From Hofstenia miamia (Eukaryota > Xenacoelomorpha > Acoela), in NCBI GenBank assembly GCA_004352715.1, contig SCFE01000071.1, forward strand, positions 783,126 through 847,125: a stretch of DNA of 64,000 nt, in the 5' to 3' direction. Positions within the stretch are counted from its first letter, which is position 1, and every line of letters begins with the position of its first letter. Made by a program: the position numbers and the translations under genes. Positions 22,704 through 34,395 of this stretch are shown piece by piece. The notes beneath the pieces are model-generated. The model ran no database searches and had not been told where the DNA came from. It saw nothing but the letters and a program-made list of their open reading frames with translations.

Positions 22704-24053
22704 TAAAAATAAAGTAGGAAAAACCCGTTGACTTTGAAATTTTAAAAGTTTTGCAGGAAACATTGTTGCGTGCTTGTTCGGAAACATTGTTTTAATCATT
22801 TAGAACTTCAATTAAGCGGTTTGCTAACATTATATTGGTGTAGCTATGATCCTCATATGTAAATTCATCATATAATAAAATTCAATCACATAATTCAGAA
22901 AGATATATTGTATTCCCTATGAAGTGACTTACAAAATCCCAGCTTCCATAATACATCAAGGCATAGTTTGAGGTGGTTCACTTTTCTTGACCCACCATCC
23001 GACCCGGACTGAATAAAATTACCCACAAACTCACCCGATCTACTTATGAGTGACACTACAACTCGACCACTCAGTCGGGAGGGGCATTGCTGCCCTGCAT
23101 CAAGCTACATATATTCAATACTATAACTGAGCTTTCTGCGGTTTAGTTTTGCAAAAAGATTTGAAACGCTATTGGATTCAATACACAAGAATCTTTGATA
23201 GATTTAAGATTAAAAAAATAATGGAAAATGGATATTATTTTGGAGTCTAAACGATTTGTAATTGCAAATTTAAAAGTTTTGCAGCATTAAATTACGGAGA
23301 AGCTGTAGAGCAATTGAGTATATCTAATCAAATGGGTTATATTTTGATAACAAGGGATCCATATTTTTAGCAATGTGTATCGCTAGCGCTAACAAAGTTG
23401 CTGTAATCGTTGTGAGATGTATTTCACATGTCAGAGAGTGATAAGCACAACGTTCGATGCCTTAGTGTATTTATTTTTAATTCAAATTCTCTTCATTTAT
23501 GTGCTAATAAATTCCGTAATGACTTCAACTTTTCGAATATTTCAAAGTTTGTGTTGCATGATTGCAGTTAGGCATCAAATCAGAAGAACATAGAAAGGTC
23601 TCAAGGTAATCACATCACTTACTTAAGCAGCTTGGGGATTTTCGAAAAATTTTATTAAACGCTTAGAGCACCACGTGATAGAGGAGAGTAGCCTTTTCAT
23701 TTTTGCTCTTAATGCGTACCATCTTTATCCCATCGAGGCTTACTCTTTGCCCCACGACTTCTAACTTTGAGCACGGCATCAGTGGCGTCAAGCCCCTAAA
23801 AAATCAGGGTCTTGAAAATCAATTTTTATGTGAGAGAGGGTAAAGAAGTAGACATCATTAACCTCAAACATCTTTGGAATTTCATAATTGTTTATAATTT
23901 CTTGAAAAAGAATTTAAGCACTCATAATTGACAAGTTCACCACAGGATAGGTACCGTCTCCTAGCTAGATGATGATCCTGCTACGTCCCCGACTTTGTTC
24001 GATTTCTTCAACCCTGATGCCTTTGGAGTCAATACCACTGACTCTACTAGTTT

Positions 24054-24055
<2 letters not shown>
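22702..24055 (+). repeat. 1,354-bp duplicated segment, copy 1
   Basis: Matches 26681-28034 at a constant offset of 3,979 with only two or three differences seen by eye and no indels. It is non-coding in all frames checked. (TA)n tracts border it on both sides. It contains a short GC-rich patch (about 22990-23100, with CGACCCGGAC and CAGTCGGGAGGGGC). Confidence 0.95.

Positions 24056-24088
<33 letters not shown>
24056..24088. repeat. (TA)n tract
   Basis: Separates the 1,354-bp segment from the 3' end of the Penelope-like element. Confidence 0.95.
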
Positions 24089-24089
<1 letters not shown>

Positions 24090-24091
<2 letters not shown>

Positions 24092-25325
24092 TTATGAAAA
24101 AACTACGAAAATTTTAATTGAGAGTACTTTCGGTACTTACTGTACCATCATCAGTAAAAAAAAACAATTATTTGGTAGTGAAATTATAAATTTACAAATC
24201 ATTAATTAAACTAAAATAAGTGAAAAGTTTGATGACATTTTGTATTTAAATTAGGTTTCTATTCCTTAATATAAATTGATTCTGCGATCTTGGTGCATTT
24301 CGTTTCATTAAAATATTAAAGTCAGATGTTGATGCTTTATATATTTTTGAGTGCATATGAATTTCGGATTGTAATTGTCCATAGAGATGTTCTTGAATTC
24401 GTGTCTACAAATGTCTTTTGGTTTCACCAATGTAGAAGCTGTCACACTTCTGACAAATATATTTATAAACAATTGATGAAACCAAAGGTTTTTGAATTGG
24501 GTCTTTGTTACGAATTAAATTTGATGGTTTTTTCCGAATTTAAACTTTGTATAATTCTTGATTTCCTTAGTTTGCTATTTAAATTATATATAGATTTCTT
24601 AAGACGTGATTCTTTTTTTCATATTCACAAGTAAATTGAATTTCACTTAGTTGCGAATTAATATAAGAAAGAAACATTGATGCATGATCATCGTTTTCCA
24701 TCAAACAAAAAATATCATCAACATAACGTTTGTAATATATTGGTGGTTTTCTTAAGTTTAGAAAAATCTTTTCGATTAAATCCATTGCGAAATTTGCAAA
24801 CGTTGGACATAATGGAGATCCCATCGCCATCTCATCATGTTGGTTATACACCTCATTTTCAAACAAAAAGTAAATATTTGATGAAGCTAATAATAAAAGC
24901 TTTTGAAGTGTTTCATTAGTAAATGGAAAAGCGGATTCAGGTGTTAGCGATATTATATTGTCAATCTTTTTCTTGACTGGAATTGATGTAAATAAACTTT
25001 TTGCATCATAACTAACCATGTAAGAATGTATGTCACATTCTTTAATTTCATTAATAAATTGATTAGTATCAATAAGAACAAATTCTTTAGGCATAAATGC
25101 TTTAATTTTTCATCAAGCCACTTAGATAAGTTATAAACGTGTGCATCAACCATTAATAAAATAGGTCTATAAGGCGGAGATGTTGCATCTTTATGTATTT
25201 TGCAAAAACCGTATAGTCTCGGTGGTTAAGAGCCAGTGTTATGAAAGCAATTATAATACTCTTGGTCGATTTCTCTCGAATTTTTCATTTGAAGAAGTGT
25301 TTTATTGAATTTATCTTCTTGAGAT
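24090..25325 (-). mobile_element. Penelope-like retroelement (RT + GIY-YIG), 5'-truncated
   Basis: On the minus strand: PPRLYGFCKIHKDATSPPYRP (about 25227-25165), then LMVDAHVYNLSKWLDEKL, MVSYDAKSLFTSIPV (25010), MAMGSPLCPTFANFAMDLIE (24830) and YKRYVDDIFCLM (YVDD catalytic, about 24740). After a break at about 24590 comes CQKCDSFYIGETKRHL with RIQEHL (24455-24375), a GIY-YIG nuclease. The order RT then GIY-YIG is that of Penelope-like elements, which retrotranspose by target-primed synthesis. Stops and frameshifts (for example at about 25090 and about 24590) inactivate it. It ends at a (TA)n tract on each side. A hammerhead-like motif lies at 24120-24154. Confidence 0.9.
24119..24156 (-). 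ncRNA. Hammerhead-ribozyme-like motif in Penelope element 3' region
   Basis: The minus strand reads CTGATGA (24154-24148), a bulged T, stem II GGTAC/GTACC with loop AGTAA, GAAA (24131-24128), then G-TACT-C-T-C. This gives a two-base-pair stem III (A-U, G-C) closed by a UACU loop and a C at 24120 where cleavage would fall. Penelope-like elements are known to carry such minimal hammerheads. Departures from consensus: an extra U before stem II, and a weak stem I (A opposite A next to the core, with only scattered A-T pairs beyond). Whether it is active is unknown. Confidence 0.55.
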
Positions 25326-25346
25326 TGATATATATATATATATATA

Positions 25347-26623
25347 CAGGGTGACAACAAAGTCCTGTCACACAATATATACTTAACAAAAATCATGCTT
25401 GTTGCCAATGTAATGAGCATTAATTAACTGTAATTACTGCTGATAATTGCTACTGTTAAAGTTATTACTGTTGATTTTGGCTGTTGAGTGTCAAGTGCAT
25501 TATTACTGCTCATTTTTATAATGGCAGGTCAGCATACTGCTGTTGTTGCTTTGCACCAACATAGAATTGCTCCCTCTGCCATCCACAAATCGACCGGTAT
25601 TCCTTGGAGAACAATCTATAACATCCTCAACAGATTCCGAGAGACAGGTGCCACTTCTGATTGCCCTCGATCTGGAAGGCCAAGGTCTGCAACGACCCAC
25701 AAAATGAAGGAGCAATTCGGCAACACATCAGGCCAAAACCAGGGAGTTCAGCCAGGAAAATTGCACAAACCATTGGAGTGAATCATTAAGGTGTGCGCAA
25801 ATTGTGGAGAGAGGATATCCACTTGATTCCCTTTAAGCTGCAAGTTAGTCATCGCTTAAATGACAAAGTGAATGCCACACAACTGCAATGGGTCAAGTTG
25901 TTGCAACAGCGCTTCTTTGTGGACAACTATAATTGCTCAATTCTTTTCTTCAATGAGAAGATATTCACCGTGGAGCACCAATTCAACATACAAAACAACC
26001 ACATATGTTAGCAAACTGCTTCTGCCATTTATTCAGCTCAACACATAGTCAGCAAAATCCAGAACCCAGCTTCAATCATGGTGTGGGCAGGAATTTGTGC
26101 AACAGACAATACTCCACTGGTTTTCCTCATTCCTGGCGCCAAAATGAATGCTGCTTACTACCAAAAAGAGGTCTTGGAAAAGATGGTGTTACACTGGAGT
26201 CAGAGACATTTCAATGGCAATGCTTGGACTTTCCAACAAGATTCAGCACCAGCACATTGAGCCAAGTGCTTCTAGGAGTGGTTTTGAACACGATTTCCTG
26301 CGTTCATTTCATCAACAGAATGACCACCCTATTCCCCTGACCTAAATCCCCTGGACTTCTCTGTGTGAGACATCTTGGAGGTCAAGGCTTGTTGCAAAGT
26401 TCACCCAAATATTGCGTCTTTGAAAGTGTGAGACGTGATCAGCGAAGAAGACTTGCGTGGAATCGCGGATGCATTTCCGAAGAAATTTATGGCCTGCATT
26501 AAGGCTAAGAGAGACTATTTTGAAAATTGAACATTATTTCGTGAATGTTATATGTGAGTGAATATATTCTGGAAATCATATCAATATTCTGTGTTTTCTT
26601 TGAGTGGGGTGTCAGGAAACGTT

Positions 26624-26628
<5 letters not shown>
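25347..26628 (+). mobile_element. Tc1/mariner-superfamily element (maT-like), degraded
   Basis: It starts right after a (TA)n tract with CAGGGTGACAACAAAGTCCT, a typical Tc1/mariner terminus. The right end (about 26600-26628) reverse-complements to a loosely similar GCACAAACGTTTCCTGACAC before the next (TA)n tract, so the TIRs are decayed. Size about 1.28 kb, normal for the superfamily, with one transposase region inside. Confidence 0.75.
25520..26530 (+). pseudogene. Tc1/mariner (DD37D-like) transposase, multiple stops
   Basis: ATG 25520 begins MAGQHTAVVALHQHRIAPSA with an HTH (GIPWRTIYNILNRF) and PRSGRPRSATT. Later blocks: NEKIFTVEHQFN (disrupted first catalytic region, normally SDE), ASIMVWAGICATDNTPLVFL (about 26070), AWTFQQDSAPAH (26224) with the second Asp, then PPYSPDLNPLDFSV (about 26325) with the last Asp, and AFPKKFMACIKAKRDYFEN ending at TGA 26530. 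The spacing of the last two Asp is 36 here, against 37 expected for maT-type DD37D. Several in-frame stops (for example Trp to TGA) and frame breaks show it is dead. Confidence 0.8.

Positions 26629-26682
<54 letters not shown>
26629..26682. repeat. (AT)n tract
   Basis: About 53 bases of AT dinucleotide between the maT-like element and the second 1,354-bp segment. Confidence 0.95.
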
Positions 26683-26688
<6 letters not shown>

Positions 26689-28034
26689 TAAAGTAGGAAA
26701 AACCCGTTGACTTTGAAATTTTAAAAGTTTTGCAGGAAACATTGTTGCGTGCTTGTTCGGAAACATTGTTTTAATCATTTAGAACTTCAATTAAGCGGTT
26801 TGCTAACATTATATTGGTGTAGCTATGATCCTCATATGTAAATTCATCATATAATAAAATTCAATCACATAATTCAGAAAGATATATTGTATTCCCTATG
26901 AAGTGACTTACAAAATCCCAGCTTCCATAATACATCAAGGCATAGTTTGAGGTGGTTCACTTTTCTTGACCCACCATCCGACCCGGACTGAATAAAATTA
27001 CCCACAAACTCACCCGATCTACTTATGAGTGACACTACAACTCGACCACTCAGTCGGGAGGGGCATTGCTGCCCTGCATCAAGCTACATATATTCAATAC
27101 TATAACTGAGCTTTCTGCGGTTTAGTTTTGCAAAAAGATTTGAAACGCTATTGGATTCAATACACAAGAATCTTTGATAGATTTAAGATTAAAAAAATAA
27201 TGGAAAATGGATATTATTTTGGAGTCTAAACGATTTGTAATTGCAAATTTAAAAGTTTTGCAGCATTAAATTACGGAGAAGCTGTAGAGCAATTGAGTAT
27301 ATCTAATCAAATGGGTTATATTTTGATAACAAGGGATCCATATTTTTAGCAATGTGTATCGCTAGCGCTAACAAAGTTGCTGTAATCGTTGTGAGATGTA
27401 TTTCACATGTCAGAGAGTGATAAGCACAACGTTCGATGCCTTAGTGTATTTATTTTTAATTCAAATTCTCTTCATTTATGTGCTAATAAATTCCGTAATG
27501 ACTTCAACTTTTCGAATATTTCAAAGTTTGTGTTGCATGATTGCAGTTAGGCATCAAATCAGAAGAACATAGAAAGGTCTCAAGGTAATCACATCACTTA
27601 CTTAAGCAGCTTGGGGATTTTCGAAAAATTTTATTAAACGCTTAGAGCACCACGTGATAGAGGAGAGTAGCCCTTTCATTTTTGCTCTTAATGCGTACCA
27701 TCTTTATCCCATCGAGGCTTACTCTTTGCCCCACGACTTCTAACTTTGAGCACGGCATCAGTGGCGTCAAGCCCCTAAAAAATCAGGGTCTTGAAAATCA
27801 ATTTTTATGTGAGAGAGGGTAAAGAAGTAGACATCATTAACCTCAAACATCTTTGGAATTTCATAATTGTTTATAATTTCTTGAAAAAGAATTTAAGCAC
27901 TCATAATTGACAAGTTCACCACAGGATAGGTACCGTCTCCTAGCTAGATGATGATCCTGCTACGTCCCCGACTTTGTTCGATTTCTTCAACCCTGATGCC
28001 TTTGGAGTCAATACCACTGACTTTACTAGTTTGG
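26681..28034 (+). repeat. 1,354-bp duplicated segment, copy 2
   Basis: Copy of 22702-24055. Differences noticed: CCCTTTC against CCTTTTC (about 27672), and ACTTTACTAG against ACTCTACTAG (about 28020). Its right edge runs into (TA)n and an N gap. Confidence 0.95.
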
Positions 28035-28038
28035 GATG

Positions 28039-28040
<2 letters not shown>

Positions 28041-28071
<31 letters not shown>

Positions 28072-28234
28072 NNNNNNNNNNNNNNNNNNNNNNNNNNNNN
28101 NNNNNNNNNNNNNNNNNNNNNNNNNNNNNNNNNNNNNNNNNNNNNNNNNNNNNNNNNNNNNNNNNNNNNNNNNNNNNNNNNNNNNNNNNNNNNNNNNNNN
28201 NNNNNNNNNNNNNNNNNNNNNNNNNNNNNNNNNN

Positions 28235-28265
<31 letters not shown>
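28041..28265. repeat. (TA)n tract with 163-base gap
   Basis: TA dinucleotides flank an N run (28072-28234). Apparent reading frames here are just translated TA repeat. Confidence 0.95.
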
Positions 28266-28268
<3 letters not shown>

Positions 28269-28269
28269 A

Positions 28270-29490
28270 AATAGTAAAAGTTAAAGTTTGGGTTTCCTCC
28301 CATGTTCTCTAAACCTTAGAATTATCTGAATGTTAGGTGTGAAGTGTATTTAAGTCATTTTTGAAAAATAGAACTTTTCAAATATAAATAGTAATTCCTT
28401 TCAAGTATTTCAGCCACAGGAATATGCCTTAGTATACATTTTCGACAGTGCGTTTATGCCCTTTCCCCAATAGATGTTTCAATGTCTCATGATTTCCAAA
28501 GTTCCTAATAGGCTTCGAGAAATTTCTTTCCAAATGTGTGAAAGGAAACTCGGTTGCTTTAGATTCTACTACCCATGAATTTTTTTAAAATCTGAAAAAC
28601 ATTTGTTTTGAAGTTATGCTCTACCAGAACCGTTTTCAGTGCCATGATCACTGACTTTGCGTAGGGCGATCTTTAATAGAATTGAGCAGTCTAACTGTTT
28701 AAGTAAATGTTTGGAGTTAGCTGATACCCCATGTGATTAAAAAATTATGATTATCTGAGCCTTAACGATTGGGAAAATTTTGGTGAATTTTAGGAAATCG
28801 GAATTTTCCTCATAAAATAATTTATGATTTAAATACCGCAGATAATGCAATTTTACCAATTCATTGGTGTACAGTCAATAACAATTTCCAAATTTGGAAA
28901 AAAGCTTTTGAAAATTTGAGAACACGGCTTGTCCTTTTAAAAAGCCCACAAACTCTTTAGGGATAATCATCAAGTGGCATTTTTGAAAAATACTTAAGCT
29001 TTGTTTAGACGCCGGTAATTTTTTTCAATTTCGAACGTTTCTTTTTAATCTAACACAAATATATATTTAAAGTTTCTCTAAAATATAGCTTGTTGCTCAA
29101 GCTACTAGTAACCAGTTTAAACTTCAAATTAATAACACATAAACTATCCTCTCAAAAATCCAAACAAGAATTGGTTTACTTCTGTACCCAATCATTTTTC
29201 ATGAAAAACAATTTCTTGCATGGAAGTAGTTTTCAATGTGGAATCTAACAAACATACTTCTTGAAGCATTATACTAAATTTGCAAGAATGGTATACATTT
29301 TGACAAGATCAAAGAAAAGAAAATAAATATTTGTAAATAATTTCTTTGAATAAAGAACTATAAATTTTTGTAACAGTTGTCATGAGTCAGAATATTGCCC
29401 AATTCTAAAAAGTTTAAAAGTTCGTATATGATAAAATATTTTTGGTTCGACATTGGTTATTATTCAAGATTGAAGTTTTAGCTTTTTCAG
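28270..29490. other. No gene seen
   Basis: AT-rich. Around 28420-28560 there is weak similarity (CAGCCACA...AATA, AGGCTTNGAGAAA) to 41200-41330 beyond the tRNA array, possibly an old duplication. Confidence 0.5.
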
Positions 29491-29495
29491 TTAAG

Positions 29496-29637
29496 GTGCG
29501 TTCAGACGAGAACCTTTTGATGTATATCATTTGATATACGTCAAAAAGATGCTCGTCTGAACGCACATCGTTCAATTTGACGCACAAACAGCTTACATCT
29601 TTTTGACGTAGTTCAAAAGATTCTCGTCTGAACGCAC
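29496..29637. mobile_element. 142-bp MITE with 25-bp inverted ends
   Basis: The left end GTGCGTTCAGACGAGAA continues with C-CTTTTGA; the right end is its reverse complement with one mismatch in 25. An inner pair GTCAAAAAGATG/CATCTTTTTGAC and a third internal copy of CTCGTCTGAACGCAC make it a nested hairpin. No clear target duplication was seen. The same words recur at 40529-40704. Confidence 0.75.
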
Positions 29638-29639
29638 AT

Positions 29640-31600
29640 TATGCATTTGAAAGATCAGTAATTAACGACTTTGTTTTTTGGGGACAGATTGTCTCAAGTA
29701 GCCGTGAGGGTTAAAATACGAGGATTGTGAAGTTAAATATTTTTAACTTCAAAATGAACCCGGATGATATTGAATTCTAAACTTTCCAATTTTTTTTAAC
29801 AAAAAGCAGTTATTCTTTTCAATGAAGCAATATTTATTTTTCACAAATTATGCTACTGAATTTTCAATATATTTTACATGCGTGTAGAACTAATTAAAAT
29901 TCAAGCATGTATTGAAATTGAATTATATTTTTCAATTGTGTAATTACAAGGGAATTTTTAGGGCCCAGCGGAATAAACATTTTGGGATTCGGTTCGCTAT
30001 GGTTCACATAAAATACCGCGGTATCGGTATGACTATGGAAAATCAATAGTATACTTTGCATATATATATATATATATANNNNNNNNNNNNNNNNNNNNNN
30101 NNNNNNNNNNNNNNNNNNNNNNNNNNNNNNNNNNNNNNNNNNNNNNNNNNNNNNNNNNNNNNNNNNNNNNNNNNNNNNNNNNNNNNNNNNNNNNNNNNNN
30201 NNNNNNNNNNNNNNNNNNNNNNNNNNNNNNNNNNNNNNNNNNNNNNNNNNNNNNNNNNNNNNNNNNNNNNNNNNNNNNNNNNNNNNNNNNNNNNNNNNNN
30301 NNNNNNNNNNNNNNNNNNNNNNNNNNNNNNNNNNNNNNNNNNNNNNNNNNNNNNNNNNNNNNNNNNNNNNNNNNNNNNNNNNNNNNNNNNNNNNNNNNNN
30401 NNNNNNNNNNNNNNNNNNNNNNNNNNNNNNNNNNNNNNNNNNNNNNNNNNNNNNNNNNNNNNNNNNNNNNNNNNNNNNNNNNNNNNNNNNNNNNNNNNNN
30501 NNNNNNNNNNNNNNNNNNNNNNNNNNNNNNNNNNNNNNNNNNNNNNNNNNNNNNNNNNNNNNNNNNNNNNNNNNNNNNNNNNNNNNNNNNNNNNNNNNNN
30601 NNNNNNNNNNNNNNNNNNNNNNNNNNNNNNNNNNNNNNNNNNNNNNNNNNNNNNNNNNNNNNNNNNNNNNNNNNNNNNNNNNNNNNNNNNNNNNNNNNNN
30701 NNNNNNNNNNNNNNNNNNNNNNNNNNNNNNNNNNNNNNNNNNNNNNNNNNNNNNNNNNNNNNNNNNNNNNNNNNNNNNNNNNNNNNNNNNNNNNNNNNNN
30801 NNNNNNNNNNNNNNNNNNNNNNNNNNNNNNNNNNNNNNNNNNNNNNNNNNNNNNNNNNNNNNNNNNNNNNNNNNNNNNNNNNNNNNNNNNNNNNNNNNNN
30901 NNNNNNNNNNNNNNNNNNNNNNNNNNNNNNNNNNNNNNNNNNNNNNNNNNNNNNNNNNNNNNNNNNNNNNNNNNNNNNNNNNNNNNNNNNNNNNNNNNNN
31001 NNNNNNNNNNNNNNNNNNNNNNNNNNNNNNNNNNNNNNNNNNNNNNNNNNNNNNNNNNNNNNNNNNNNNNNNNNNNNNATTAGTATTGTTTTTTGACCTT
31101 TTAATCAACGATTATTGCAGTAGTAACTTTATCGTATTTTTTGTGATAGCCACTAGAACCTTTTTTACTAGCGTCTCATTCATAATCTGAGCCAGTTTCG
31201 CTCTAATTGAGTTGTAGTTTCTGGAATACATCGTCTTTATTTTTCTAATCTAAATAGGTTACAGTTCCTCACTATGCATATCTTCATCAAGAATATTGCT
31301 AAAAATACAAACATAAATAAAACGTAAAAAAATTAACAAATAATAATATAGTTCCACTTCAATTCATTTGATGATTTATAAAATATGTGGACAATAATGA
31401 CAATCTCATTGACGTGCATTTCTGTATTCCATTGAAAAACTTTTTGTACTAATGAATATGCCGTGACTGCACAGCGAAAACCACATGTCACTTATGGAAA
31501 AGTATTTTCAAAATAAACATTGTTACAATAAATGAAAGTTCAATTCAAAAATTTATTTAAGAGACTTTTTGCTAAATGTCTATATAGCCCTATGTATATG
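29640..31600. other. No gene seen; includes 1,000-N gap
   Basis: AT-rich flanks of a placeholder gap (30079-31078), which is bordered on the left by (AT)n (30057-30078). Confidence 0.7.
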
Positions 31601-31607
31601 CATAAAA

Positions 31608-31646
<39 letters not shown>

Positions 31647-31900
31647 TTGAAAAATAATTCATTAAAAAATTCTAGCATATTTTTAGTTACGCACTATATT
31701 AAAAGTCAAAGCAAATATATTTTCAAATTATATATTGCTTTTACAAACAGAAAATTTATAATTTTGAAGTGAAATATAAATTACTTCAAATTCTGTATGA
31801 AATTAATTTAAAACTATTGAAATTACCAAATTATTCGTTATTTATCAACATAAAATATAACAATGTATAAATTGTATTTCTTACATTGACGACATCGTTT

Positions 31901-31907
31901 AAAAAAA
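31901..31907 (-). terminator. Pol III T7 terminator of tRNA copy 1
   Basis: Seven T on the minus strand, starting three bases past the tRNA 3' end: a canonical polymerase III stop. The same GTTTAAAAAAATTC context is kept in nearly all units. Confidence 0.85.
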
Positions 31908-31909
31908 TT

Positions 31910-31982
31910 CGACCCTGGCAGGACTCGAACCTGCAGTCTTCAACTTAGGAGGCTGACGCCTTATCCATTAGGCCACAGGGCC
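31910..31982 (-). tRNA. tRNA-Arg(CCU), array copy 1, intact
   Basis: 73-nt cloverleaf on the minus strand: acceptor GGCCCTG/CAGGGTC (one G-U), A box TGGCCTAATGG, anticodon loop CTCCTAA (anticodon CCT, decoding AGG), T arm GCAGG-TTCGAGT-CCTGC, discriminator G. There is no intron and CCA is not encoded, as is normal in eukaryotes. It is identical to the copies at 33893 and 38466. Confidence 0.95.
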
Positions 31983-32130
31983 ACAAAATTTCGAATTTTT
32001 TATACTAATATATTCTTTTTTAATATCGGTCATGTAAATTCAAAGGTATAATATGATTTCTTCATTTAAATTTATAAGTTATATTGCACTTTAATTATAT
32101 TCAAAATACTCGAAAAATATTTGCATAAAA

Positions 32131-32167
<37 letters not shown>

Positions 32168-32494
32168 AANATATTCACAATACAAAAAAAATATTTGCAT
32201 AAAAATTTATATATTTATATATATATATATATTTGAAAAATAATTCATTAAAAATTCTAGCATATTTTTAGTTACGCACTATATTAAAAGTCAAAGCAAA
32301 TATATTTTCAAATTATATATTGCTTTTACAAACAGAAAATTTAAAATTTTGTAGTGAAATATATATTATTTCAAATTCTGTATGAAATTAATTTAAAATT
32401 ATTGAAATTACCAAATTATTCGTTATTTATCAACATAAAATATAACAATGTATAAATTGTATTTCTTACATTGTCGACATGGTTTAAAAAAATT

Positions 32495-32567
32495 CGACCC
32501 TAGCAGGACTCGAACCTGCAGTCTTCAACTTAGGAGGCTGACGCCTTATCCATTAGGCCAAAGGGCC
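32495..32567 (-). tRNA. tRNA-Arg(CCU), array copy 2, one acceptor mismatch
   Basis: Same as copy 1 except for two changes at the base of the acceptor stem, giving a T-T mismatch at pair 7-66. Anticodon arm, A and B boxes and the T-run terminator are intact; it may still work. Confidence 0.8.
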
Positions 32568-32996
32568 ACAAAATTTCGAATTTTTTATACTAATATATTC
32601 TTTTTTAATATCAGTCATGTAAATTCAAAGGTATCATATAAATTCTTCATTTAAATTTATAAATTATATTGCACTTTAATTATATTCAAAATACTCGAAA
32701 AATATTTGCATAAAAATTTATATAATAATATATATATATATTAAAAAAATAATGCATTAAAAAATTCTAGCATATTTTTAGTTACGCACTATATTAAAAG
32801 TCAAAGCAAATATATTTTCAAATTATATATTGCTTTTACAAACAGAAAATTTAAAATTTTGTAGTGAAATGTACATTAATTTAAAATCTGTATGAAATTA
32901 ATTTAAAATTATTGAAATTATTCGTTATTTATCAACATAAAATATAACAATGTATAAATTGTATTTCTTTCATTGTGGAAATGGTTTAAAAAAATT

Positions 32997-33069
32997 CAAC
33001 CCCGGCAGGACTCGAACCTGAGGTCTTCAACTTAGGAGGCTGACGCTTTATCCATTACGCCAAAGGTCC
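32997..33069 (-). pseudogene. tRNA-Arg(CCU)-like relic, array copy 3
   Basis: The anticodon loop is kept, but the acceptor stem has several mismatches (5' GGACCTT), the D arm is altered (a C-to-G change in the conserved GGCC) and the T stem has a broken outer pair. Confidence 0.75.
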
Positions 33070-33387
33070 ACAACAATTAAAATTTTTTATACTAATATAT
33101 TCTTTTTTATTATCAGGCATGTAAATTCAAAGGTATCATATAAATTTTTCATTTAAATTTATAAGTTATATTGCACTTTAATTATATTCAAAATACTCGA
33201 AAAATATTTGCCTAAAAATATATATATATATATATATATTTGAATAATAATTCATTAAAAATTTCTAGCATATTTTCAGTTACGCACTATATCAAATGTC
33301 AAAGCAAATTATTCTTTATTTATCAATATAAAATATAACAATGTATAAATTGTATTTCTTACATTGTCGACATCGTTTAAAAAAATT

Positions 33388-33460
33388 CGACCTTGGCAGG
33401 ACTCGAACCTGCAGTCTTCAAATTAGGATGCTGACGCATTATCCATTAGGCAACAGGGCC
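33388..33460 (-). pseudogene. tRNA-Arg(CCU)-like relic, array copy 4
   Basis: Changes in the anticodon arm (loop ATCCTAA, C-T at the closing pair), in the D arm (GGC to TGC) and at one acceptor base. Anticodon CCT is kept. Confidence 0.7.
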
Positions 33461-33883
33461 AAAAAATTTAAAATTTTTATACTAATATATTCCTTTTTAA
33501 TATCAGTCATGTAAATTCAAAGGTATAATATAATTTCTTCATTTAAATTTATAAGTTATATTGCACTTTAATTATATTCAAAATACTCGAAAAATATTTG
33601 CATAAAAATATATATATATATATATATATTTGAAAAATAATTCATTAAAAAATTCTAGCATATTTTTATTTACGCACTATATAAAAAGTCAAAGCAAATA
33701 TATTTTCAAATTATATATTGCTTTTACAAACAGAAAATTTAAAAATTTGTAGTGAAATATATATTATTTCAAATTCTGTATGAAATTAAATTAAAATTAT
33801 TGAAATTACCAAATTATTCGTTATTTATCAACATAAAATATAACAATGTATAAATTGTATTTCTTACATTGTGGAGATAGTTT

Positions 33884-33890
33884 AAAAAAA
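33884..33890 (-). terminator. Pol III T7 terminator of tRNA copy 5
   Basis: T7 on the minus strand three bases past the tRNA 3' end. Confidence 0.85.
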
Positions 33891-33892
33891 TT

Positions 33893-33965
33893 CGACCCTG
33901 GCAGGACTCGAACCTGCAGTCTTCAACTTAGGAGGCTGACGCCTTATCCATTAGGCCACAGGGCC
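33893..33965 (-). tRNA. tRNA-Arg(CCU), array copy 5, intact
   Basis: Identical over 73 nt to copy 1, although its surrounding unit has diverged. This suggests selection or recent homogenisation of the tRNA itself. Confidence 0.95.
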
Positions 33966-34148
33966 ACAAAATTTCGAATTTTTTATACTAATATATTCCT
34001 TTTTAATATCAGTCATGTAAATTCAAAGGTATAATATAATTTCTTCATTTAAATTTATAAGTTATATTGCACTTTAATTATATTCAAAATACTCGAAAAA
34101 TATTTGCATAAAAATTTATATATTTATATATATATATATATATTTGAA

Positions 34149-34395
34149 AATGAAGCTGGATGTCAGGCCAAACAAACACAAACTTTTGGGGGTGTAGAGG
34201 AATTTATATTACATTCTGTGGCTTGTTGTGACCACATATAAGGTAGTATCTGCTATTTACATGACCATCCAAAGAAAACCACGGCTCATCACTCCATATA
34301 ACTTTATCAAGATCATTATTATCACAAATCCATTCAACAAAATCCAATCTTGCATCATATAATGATGACTTATGTATAAATTTATGCTTGTTCAA
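34149..34395 (-). pseudogene. Tc1/mariner transposase fragment inserted in array
   Basis: The minus strand reads FIHKSSLYDARLDFVEWICD, then VIWSDEPWFSLDGHVNSRYY. SDEPWF is the first catalytic Asp region of a Tc1/mariner-superfamily transposase; the rest is missing. Array sequence ends at about 34148 and resumes only after about 35575, so this and the next feature are insertions. Confidence 0.75.

Noticed and set aside
26581-26778. ORFs with (IY)n runs
   Set aside because: Translation of (TA)n microsatellites.
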